A stretch of 64,000 nucleotides of DNA from Raphanus sativus (Eukaryota; Streptophyta; Magnoliopsida; Brassicales; Brassicaceae): NCBI RefSeq assembly GCF_000801105.2, contig NC_079514.1:52125372-52189371 (forward strand), given 5' to 3'. Positions 55,470-64,000 of the stretch are shown in pieces. Both the position numbers and the translations under genes were made by a program. The notes beneath the pieces are model-generated. The model worked only from the letters and a program-made list of their open reading frames with translations, was not told the DNA's origin and made no database searches. Numbering within the stretch: position 1 is the first letter of the stretch; every line of letters begins with the position of its first letter.

Positions 55470-57215
55470 ATGAAGAGAAGTAATCTACTGGGAACAGACA
55501 GTGGGAAGAAACCACCAAAGATTAAAAAAATTGGTATGTTTTCCTTAAAATAAATATAAATCTTTATGAATATATTATAATTTTCGTACAACCGTGTATA
55601 TATAACTGAGTATATGTAACCGATTCGTATTGAAAATTTATACAAAGAAAATAAAATTCTCTAAAACAAATATATTTCATAAGAATTTGGTAGACATTTT
55701 TAAGTGACACACTTTTAATAATGATTGTTTTTGCTGCCACACTTTGATAACATAGGTATCAATGACAAAGAGAATACTCCAAGGAGGAATGTAACACAAA
55801 AGTCATCCATCACAAACGTTTCACCAGAAACAACAATCAATCCTTTTAGAACCCCCTTTCATAATGTTACAAATCAAGTGTTTCGATCCATTAATCCACA
55901 GCCATCGGAGCCTAAACCTGGATTAACACAGCAAGTTAGAAAAGCGAGAAAGGAAATACTGAATAACAAAAGAACAATAGGCCTTACTACCACAAATATA
56001 GGTTACTCTCTTCTCGGTTTGATTTTGCGGACGTTGATTTTTGTTAATCTGCCAAAGAACAAAACATTTCTGACCATGATCTACGTTTAATTAAACAGTG
56101 ACATGGATTTTCAAGGCAACAAAGCCATCAGTTGTACCAAATATCGGTAATACTTTCTTTTCCAGTGCTACTTATGCAAACATTTCTCGATATTGCATTT
56201 CTTATTTTCAAAGGTTATTGTACTTACGTCTGCAGGTTCCTGTACTTCAACCCAAACTTCACTAAATCTCTCAAATGGCAGTGGCTCTGTAACCAACATG
56301 GACCCATCGAGTATAGAAACCGGTAACTAATCACGGCCGATAACATAAGTTATTTTTAAAGTAGTATTATTTTAAATTAATAGTAAAGACAATAGTAATA
56401 ATGTACTCTGATTGAGAGAAAATTTCTTATAATAATAAAATGTCATCTTTTAGCTTCAATTGGTAATCAAAAATCTATTATCGGGAGTACTAACATTTGC
56501 TTCAGGAAACGTAAGATAATTGGATCACCTCCATCGGTGAATTCAAAAACTAAACAAAAGAAAGGTAACAACGGGTTTTATATAATAATGAAGGCATATA
56601 TATTGTATGATACTATATCTAAAGTGCGACTAAACTTATACTTTTCCAAAAACAGCAAGGCCAGGTTCGAACATTACAGGACCATCGAGTTCTGGTCTTC
56701 CACAATTGTTTGAAACAGATTCAAATCCTGAAGGTATTACTGACCCTGTTTTAATCCTAATAATATGATGTTCCTCCAGCAATTTAAATGTTGTAGATGT
56801 TTACCAAATTCAGGAAATTCTAACATACTTACATTCGTTTATATGTTTAAATCAATCTTTTCCAGCTACTCAGTGTCCAAACCAAAACAAAACAAATGAA
56901 TTCATTCCTCCACCAAGGTTCATCGTACAGGACCATCCTGAAGGTATAAAGTCTTTTCCATCTATAAACTTAGACATTTATTTATATTCATTGATGATAT
57001 TCGATTTTATATGTTGTGATTTACTTTTTCACGCAGCTTACAATAATCGATATGAAATAGAGAGTGAGTCTGAAAATGAAGATGAATATGACGACAATCA
57101 GACTTACAATGGCTATCCTGGTGGAGAGTCTTTGATAAACCCATCACCACAATATATCCCACAACAAGAAAATCATACCGTTACTTCATCTATTACTATA
57201 GGGTTACAAAAAAAC
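55470..57215 (+). CDS. Likely N-terminal exons of the Helitron RepHel gene
   Basis: Several short exon-like pieces with protein-like content lie upstream of the RepHel core. 55470-55533 starts 'MKRSNLLGTDSGKK'; 55756-56001 is rich in Asn/Thr/Pro ('QVFRSINPQPSEPKPGLTQQ'); 57038-57215 has an acidic stretch ('ESESENEDEYDD') and ends so that its last G can join GT at 57305. Such low-complexity N-termini with many small exons are usual for plant Helitron helicases. Pieces between 56100 and 57000 could not be joined with confidence. Confidence 0.45.
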
Positions 57216-57304
57216 GGTGATGACTTCAAAATTGTACAATCTCTTGATAATAAATAACAATTTATTAGTTATTTTTTATCGTAATGAGAGCATTTTTTAT
57301 ATAG

Positions 57305-60300
57305 GTTATTACGACGAAGGGGATCCAGTTTGGAATTGTAGGTTTTGTCAAGCATACATGTGGTATGGTGAAAGAATTGGAAAACGCCGTCGTAGCAAGA
57401 AACCTGTCTTCTCAATGTGTTGTAAACATGGAAAAGTTGTGCTTCCTCGCCTCGCGAATCCTCCAATGGAGTTAATGTATTTGTTATGCAAAGGAGACGA
57501 ATTAAGTAAACATTATCGAGAGTTTATACGAGCTTACAATATGATGTTCTCTTTCACATCACTTGGGAAGAAGATAGATCATTCTATTAACAATGGTCGT
57601 GGACCATTTGTTTTTCGAATGTCCGGTGAGAACTATCATCGTATTGGTGATATAGTTCCCGAGCCTGGACAAGCTCCAAAATTCTCCCAGCTGTATATCA
57701 TTGATACTTTAAATGAGATAAAAAATAGACTTGACGCTTATGCCGGGTAATTTTGTAGGCTTTCTGAACTTATTATGACTATATTTTAGGAATTTGCAAG
57801 TTTGTCTACAATTTTTGAACTTATTTTTTATTCTTAATATACTGGACAGGTCGGACGGAGCTAGCGCTAAGAAACTAAGAGAACCACTTGTTCTTCTTCT
57901 GCAGAATATGTTAGATCAGTATAATCCTCATGTTAAGGCTTTTAGATCTGCAAGAGATAGGTTCGACGTGGAAGGATCAACAGGTTATAGGATGAGGTTG
58001 ATTGAAAGTCGGCAATCTGATGGACGGACCCATAATCTGCCCACTGCAAATGAAGTTGCTGCTTTGATACCTGGAGATTTTGTTTTAAATATGGAGCCCC
58101 GAGATATTGTTCTAGAGAGTACAAGTGGAAAGTTGCAAAGGATAAGTGAATTACATCCGGCGTATTTGCCTCTGCAGTATCCACTATTGTTTCCATATGG
58201 AGAGGATGGTTTTCGATTAAATATTCCAATTGGTTTTGAAGACACGGCTGGGAGAAAACGCAAAAATGTAACTATGCGTGAATACTTTGCATTTCGCATT
58301 TTAGAGAGGAAGGGGGAAGCACCCACGATTACGAGATCCGGAAGATTGTTTCATCAGTTCCTTGTGGACGCCTACACAATGATAGAATCGAGTAGACTGC
58401 GTTACTTATGGCTGAATCAGAAAAAACTCCGGTCAGTTAGTTATGATGCAATCCAGAAGGCAGCTGCAAAAGGCGGAGCTAAGATGGCTGAGCAAGGGAG
58501 CCGAATTTTCATCCCAGCAACTTTCACCGGAGGAAAATGTTATATGAAGCAGCATTACTACGATGCCATGGCTTTGTGCAAGTACTATGGATTTCCAGAT
58601 CTTTTCATCACTTTTACGTGCAATCCAAAATGGCCTGAAGTTACAAGGTATCTGAAAAAATATAACCTTACCACCGAAGACAGACCTGAAATTTTGTGTA
58701 GAGTTTTCAAGATGAAACTCGATAATCTTATTGAGTTTTTGACAAACAAGGACGGCTCCTTATTTGGTCCAGTTTCTGCAGGTAAATCTCCTAACAAATT
58801 TGTAACATTAATGCCGGTGTTTTTTTATTTGTTTTTCAAGGAACTACTTTAGATAGTATTTTCATCAGTTAAAATGTCTGTTCTTGTTTTCTTTTCTGTT
58901 TTGTCAGTAATGTACACGATTGAGTTTCAGAAAAGAGGAATGCCACACGCTCATATTCTCGTCTTCATGCAAAATGGAGCCAAATTTCCAACAGCTGATC
59001 ATATAGACACTATTATATCGGCTGAGATACCTGACAAGACGGTAGATCCAGACCTGTATGCAATCGTTGGGGATTGTATGATGCATGGTCCTTGCGGTCC
59101 AGCAAAGAAGGATAATGTATGTATGGTTAACGGTAAATGCTCTAAGATGTTTCCGAAACGACTGAACATCAGGACATCGATTGACGCAAATGGATTTTCA
59201 GCTTACATGCGTCGTATTGATGGTAGGTTCATTGAGAAAAATGGAATCAGATTAGACAATGGATATGTTGTACCTTACAATAGAAACCTCATGCTTAGAT
59301 ATCACGCGCATATGAATGTCGAGTGGTGCATCCAAACGCGTGCTGTTAAGTATCTTTTCAAATATATCCATAAGGGACCTGATTATGCTTCAGCTGCAAT
59401 GGATAAAGAAGATGAAGATGGCGTCATCGACGAAATCAAAACATATTACGACTGCAGGTATTATTATATTTATTATTATTACTTAGTTTCTATGTGTGCA
59501 TGAACCGAAAATAACTGCATAATCTATTAAAGTATATCCTTAGACAAATATATATACTATCGTATAGAATAATAATAAAACATTGTTTTTACAATTAAAT
59601 TATTACATTATTAAAAATTAAATACTACTTTCTTTTACATTTTAAGGTCTACGATTGTTGTTTCTAATTTATGTTTATCGTATTTCTATATTAGATATAT
59701 AACTGCATGCGAGTCATCGTGGCGGGTTCTTGCTTTTCCTACACATTTTCGTACTATTTCTGTAGAGAAAATTGGATTTCATCTCCCTGATCAGGAGCTG
59801 GTGTTTTTTGATGAAGATGAACCTATTGAGAGTATCCTCAAGAAAAAATCTGTCAACCAATCCATGTTTCTGGCGTGGTTCATAGCAAATCAAAAATATC
59901 CAGAGGCAAGAGATTTGACATATGCCGAATTTCCAACAAAATTTGTTTGGAAAGCAAGTATGAGAGAATGGGTACCACGTAAACGAGGCTTTGCGATAGG
60001 GAGGATTGCACATATTAATCCATCACAAGATGAGCTATATTTCTTAAGAGTAATGCTAAATTGGGTAAGAGGGCCGAAATCGTACGAGGATATAAGAACA
60101 GTTGATGGTGTTGTATATTCTACATACGAAGATGCTTGCTATGCTTTGGGTTTGATGGATGATGACAAGGAATACATAGAAGCTATCAAAGATTGTAGTG
60201 ATAATAGTTCTGGCACGTATGCGAGGAAGCTTTTTTCGAGAATGTTGGTATCCAAAACATTATCTCAGCCTCATGTTGTGTGGGAAGCTACTTGGGAGTA

Positions 60301-62161
60301 TCTAACCGACGATATTCTCTACAAGAAACGACGACAAACTGGAAATCCCGGTGAGATTTTTTCTTATTAAACGAAATATGTTTTAAATCAGGTCTCTCTT
60401 ATGTAATTAATTTTTCAAATTTTCAGAGTTGAACTTGACCATAGATCATATCAAAAACATTGCTCTAACCGAGATTCAAAATCATTTGCTTAGCAATGGT
60501 CGTAGCCTCCAGAAATGGCCCCTAATGCCCAAGCCAGATGATTTTGGTTGTTACAACGGCAATCGCCTTATAGATGATGAGCTTAAGTATGTTGTGGAAG
60601 ATCAGCTAAAGAAAATGAAAGACTTATGGCGATGATAACAGATGAGCAAAGAGGGGTTTACAACGAGATTTTGGATGCAGTTTTAAATGATAGCGGTGGA
60701 GTGTTCTTTCTTTATGGTTATGGAGGCACAGGTAAAACCTTCGTATATAGAGCACTCTTATCAGCAATCCGATCTAGACGTATGATTGTTCTAAATACCG
60801 CATCCAGTGGAATTGCTGCATTATTGTTGGAAGGAGGTAGAACCGCACATTCCAGGTTTGGTATTCCGATAGATGCCGACGAGTTTACTACTTGCAAGAA
60901 AATGGAGCCAGGATCAGATCGTGCAGAATTAGTTAAAGCAGCAAAGCTCATTGTATGGGATGAGGCGCCTATGATGAGCAGACACTGTTTCGAGACTTTG
61001 GATCGTTCTATGCGTGATATTATAAGATCTTCTGAAGACAAACCTTTTGGAGGTAAAGTAGTTGTTTTTGGTGGAGATTTCAGACAGATTTTACCGGTCA
61101 TACCTGGAGGTGGTAGAGCAGAGACTGTTTTGCAAGCTCTTAATTCGTCATATCTTTGGGAGCACTGCAAAGTTCTGAAGCTAACAAAAAACATGAGATT
61201 GCTCGCTGGGCTTACTGATGATGCAGCAAAAGACCTTCAATCCTTCTCAAAATGGATTTTGGATGTTGGAGATGGAAAAATAAATTTGCCAAACGACGGT
61301 CAGGTTGACATTGACATCCCTTCTGATCTGTTGATCAAAAATATTGGAGAAGATCCGATTCAAACTATTGCAAAGGAGGTTTATGGACAAGCTTTTCAAA
61401 CCTCAGAAGATAAGGATTTGTATAGACATCGAGCCATTCTCACACCCACAAATGATGAAGTTGATAAAATAAATGATTACATGCTTTCGCAGTTGCCAGG
61501 TAACATTTGATTCTGTTTACTCTTATGTTCGACTAACTTTTTACATTATTCTAGAGTAAATGATTTACACGTGCTTTCAGGTGAATACAAGGTTTACCTT
61601 AGCTCTGACAGTATAATCCCATCCGATGTTGATATAGAAGAAAATGTTACCTATCCAACAGAGTTTTTGAACAGTGTTAGAGTGGCAGGAATGCCTAGAC
61701 ATAATTTGAAGCTGAAGGTTGGTGCTCCTATTATGTGTCTCCGTAACTTGGATTTGGTAGATGGCTTATGCAATGGTACTAGGCTAATTGTTACTCAGTT
61801 GCTCCCACATGTTATAGAAGGTAGAATTATAACTGGAAATAGTACTGCTGGAGACAAAGTCTGGATTCCTAGAATGTATGTCAGTCCACCTGACACAAAG
61901 TTTCCCTTCAGAATGCGTCGAAGACAGTTTCCCGTTACACTGGCTTTCGCGATGACCATCAACAAAAGTCAAGTTCAAACACTAGAAAGTGTTGGTTTGT
62001 TTTTGTCTAGGCCAGTGTTCTCACATGGTCAGCTCTACGTTGCACTTTCAAGAGTTAAGTCGAGATCTGGATTAAAAATCCTAATAACTGGTAAAGAAAG
62101 GAAGGCCGAGACAAAAACATTGAATGTTGTCTACAAACAAGATTTTCAAAATATTCCGTAG
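57305..62161 (+). CDS. Helitron RepHel: HUH Rep endonuclease plus Pif1-type helicase, with one frameshift
   Basis: Rep nicks and rejoins single-stranded Helitron ends; the helicase unwinds the element. Exons are 57305-57746, 57850-58781, 58908-59457, 59695-60350, 60427-61499 (frameshift inside) and 61581-62161. The zinc-finger-like N-terminus has C-x2-C ('NCRFCQAYMW'). Rep motif 1 'FITFTCNPKWPE' is near 58605, the HUH motif 'GMPHAHI' near 58940, and the two-tyrosine motif 'YLFKYIHKG' near 59352. The helicase has Walker A GYGGTGKT (60717), Walker B IVWDEAPM (60951), 'GGDFRQILPV' (61071), 'TINKSQ' (61957) and 'YVALSRV' (62038). The Rep-side frame stops at 60633-60635 while the helicase frame continues from about 60620, one base out of register. 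This is either a true mutation or a sequence error. All catalytic residues are otherwise present. Confidence 0.85.
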
Positions 62162-62747
62162 GAAGGGTACGTGATTGTTACCAGTTTTTTCCAATATCTT
62201 TTTTAAAATATATAAATTGTTACAATTGTTTTTTTTTTGTATTGGCAGATGGGTGGTGATGACTACGAAGATCGATACTATTTCATTCTCGGAAAAAAGT
62301 GTTCTCACTATTTTGATCATGGTATGTTAATTTAATATTGTGCCCGGAGAAGATAAAATTTACAAATTTGTAAATCTTTCAAATTATACAAAAATACCCG
62401 TCCAATTTCTTACAAAATGATTTTTTTTCAGGTCTCTCCTTGAAGTTGTTTTCTTTATCGAGAATTGTACTGAATACTTTATACAATTTATGGATAATAT
62501 TTTCAAATTTATTATCTTCTCTTTTAATGTGTCTACATACATTTTACGCCTCAAATTCATGCATACAAAAATTTTCACCTAAAAAACTCATCATAGCATA
62601 TATACCATCCAATTCTAATTACTGATAATGTAAAATATGTAGTCATCTCTAAATATATACTATTAATTATCGATTTTGAAATAAAAAATTGATGCCTAAA
62701 CAAAATATTTTATCCGAACATTGCAATTATACATATACACAATAACA
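62162..62747. other. Helitron 3' region downstream of RepHel
   Basis: AT-rich sequence after the RepHel stop. A spliceable segment ('ggcagatgggtggtgatgac', 62246) looks like a 3'UTR exon. No further gene. Confidence 0.4.
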
Positions 62748-62855
62748 ACCTCTTGAGGCCCAAGTTACTTTGTTCCATCTCCTCCTTTTAAAATATTGAC
62801 TACCTCTTGAGGCCCAAGTTACTTTGTTCCATCTCCTCCTTTTAAAATATTGACT
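62748..62855 (+). repeat. 54-bp tandem repeat, two copies, in the Helitron 3' subterminal region
   Basis: 62748-62801 and 62802-62855 are identical or nearly so, beginning 'acctcttgaggcccaagtta' and ending 'ttaaaatattgact'. They lie about 120 bp before the terminal hairpin. Confidence 0.92.
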
Positions 62856-62971
62856 ACCATCATATGCACTCAGCCTAATGCTTTATTCCAAAATAGGTGG
62901 TCTTATGATATATAATCCGTTACTTCCAACCCCGACCAGTATTTTGTCCTTATTTTGAAATTGTACATTGC

Positions 62972-62999
62972 CCGCACAGGGTGCGGACCGGTCACCTAG
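62972..62999 (+). terminator. Helitron 3' terminal hairpin and CTAG end
   Basis: CCGCAC (62972-62977), loop AGG, GTGCGG (62981-62986), spacer ACCGGTCAC, then CTAG (62996-62999) and target T at 63000. This hairpin signals termination of rolling-circle transfer; it is not a transcription terminator. Confidence 0.85.
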
Positions 63000-63826
63000 T
63001 TGACTATAAAAATGAATAAACATTTGAATGAAATATCTAAATGTTGCATCCAATTGTTACATGTAGATGCTGCATCAAATACAAAAACTAACAAGACCTT
63101 ATACTTACACTACTGCAACAAGTAAACTAAAAGACTTTTACAAAGACTTTAACATACCAACATAGCAATTTTCAACAGCTTCTTGACTTATTGCTCTTCT
63201 TTTCCCACATTTTTCTGTTTTGTGATTTGAGAAAAAAATAAGCATCATTCAACAATTTTTCGTGTTAAAATCCATTCAGACAAGCCTAAAGGTAATTCTA
63301 TCTGGACAGTGGACAGATTGAAAAAGAAACAATACTTGGATTGCGTCATAATACTGAAAAAGAATCGATGATTCTCAAAAAGAATTTTTAAAAAAAAAAA
63401 ATACGCAGACTAATTTCCATTTTCTAATAAAATACACAAACTATTTTGGATCTTATTAAAAATATTTTTTAATCTTAGAGAATAAACCGAAATACAAATA
63501 ACAAAACTAAAAAAAAAAAAATTTATTGAAAACAAAAATAATATTATAGTTAAATTAGAAGAAATACATGAAATATAATATACTCAAATGATAACTAAAC
63601 ATATTAGATATTATATATTAAAAACTACATGTCTATTGAAAACAAAATATTATTATTAATATAAGTTGTAAAATGATTAAAACTGAAAATAAAATATTAA
63701 CTATTATAATATATTTATTTTATAGATATTTATATCTGTGAAAAATCACTATGACTAGACATATATTATCCCAATACAATTTCATAAACATAAAGTTACG
63801 TAAGAAAAATATACCTTTTTCAGGTT
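63000..63826. other. Intergenic DNA beyond the Helitron
   Basis: AT-rich flank between the Helitron end and the 3' end of the next lectin kinase gene. No gene or repeat recognised. Confidence 0.4.
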
Positions 63827-64000
63827 TCAGCGTCTAAGAGAGGTGGATGAACGTGTAAGCGTCAATCTACTCACTGAATATATATCAAGTAGCACTTCCA
63901 TTGATATCTCATGCCGTCCTCTCAAGTTCTCAGCTCTTACCACGTCAAGAAGATTATCCGGAAGCTGCAAAACGCCATTCAAGAGCCCCGTAACCGCACC
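63827..64000 (-). CDS. L-type lectin receptor kinase, C-terminal end (partial, runs off the window)
   Basis: Minus-strand frame of 57 codons plus stop (TGA at 63829-63827). It matches the C-terminus of the LecRK at 46697-48679: 'LQLPDNLLDVVRAENLRG' compares with 'SELPDNLLDVVRDEKLRG'. The tail ends 'TSLRR'. Only the end of the kinase domain and the tail are inside the window. The gene is oriented tail to tail with the first LecRK and is probably another clade V member. Confidence 0.85.
   Translation of the reverse strand, partial: GAVTGLLNGVLQLPDNLLDVVRAENLRGRHEISMEVLLDIYSVSRLTLTRSSTSLRR

Larger units (their letters stand above)
51617..62999 (+). mobile_element. Autonomous-type Helitron, 11,383 bp, with RPA-like and RepHel genes
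   Basis: Rolling-circle transposon. The 5' end TCCTCCTGTATATTAAAAGA starts at 51617 after A (51616). The 3' end has a hairpin (CCGCAC AGG GTGCGG, 62972-62986), then nine bases and CTAG (62996-62999), followed by T (63000). Insertion between A and T without target duplication is the Helitron rule. Inside, on the same strand, are an RPA1-like gene (52183-54743) and a RepHel gene (about 55470-62161), the two genes expected of a plant autonomous Helitron. Ends, gene orientation and length agree, so I regard it as one complete element. A one-base frameshift in RepHel (near 60617) suggests it may no longer move by itself. Confidence 0.9.

Noticed and set aside
57217..57304. Upstream extension of the RepHel exon to an ATG-like start
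   Set aside because: The extension is low-complexity, and the acceptor AG at 57303-57304 gives a frame that joins a protein-like upstream exon.

Overview
This window is nuclear DNA of a plant of the mustard family, most likely a Brassica. The evidence is intron-containing genes with GT-AG introns, AT-rich intergenic DNA, and a gene order that follows Arabidopsis thaliana chromosome 3 around At3g59480 to At3g59750. The Arabidopsis names come from remembered family knowledge, not from a search.

Layout. 1-5.2 kb is AT-rich, transposon-derived DNA with a duplicated repeat and several Helitron ends. 5.3-11.5 kb is a compact gene block: fructokinase (+), a conserved protein of unknown function (-), a YIF1/HRF1 Golgi membrane protein (+) and a secreted leucine-rich repeat protein (-). 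11.6-18 kb is rearranged. It holds a Copia gag scrap, the remnant of a rhomboid gene, a broken copy of the LAP3 gene, an intact hAT-transposase-derived BED zinc-finger gene with an acidic repeat tract, a duplicated promoter fragment and a tiny secreted-peptide gene. A tRNA-derived SINE follows at 18.7 kb. 20.3-26.3 kb is collinear again: LAP3 (strictosidine synthase-like, pollen wall), RPL38 (-) and the alpha-kleisin cohesin gene SYN3. Next come two hAT elements, one inside the other, both with perfect 8-bp target duplications, then a desulfoglucosinolate sulfotransferase gene (28.8 kb).

30-46 kb is dominated by mobile DNA: two adjacent non-autonomous Helitrons, a 5'-truncated LINE with target duplication, an F-box gene cut off by a degenerate Copia retrotransposon (35.3-41.6 kb), two further Helitron candidates and a short organellar-type large-subunit rRNA fragment. 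A lectin receptor kinase gene lies at 46.7-48.7 kb. A repeat with a large hairpin (49.6-50.3 kb) and a degenerate array of about 27-bp hairpin units (50.4-51.5 kb) follow.

The most notable object is an end-to-end autonomous-type Helitron at 51617-62999 (11,383 bp). It starts with TC after an A, ends with a 6-bp-stem hairpin plus CTAG before a T, and carries two genes: a 12-exon RPA1-like single-strand DNA-binding protein and a RepHel (HUH Rep nuclease plus Pif1-type helicase). Rep and helicase motifs are all visible, but a one-base frameshift separates the two halves. The window ends in the 3' part of a second lectin receptor kinase gene on the minus strand, so the Helitron lies between two convergently oriented, related kinase genes.
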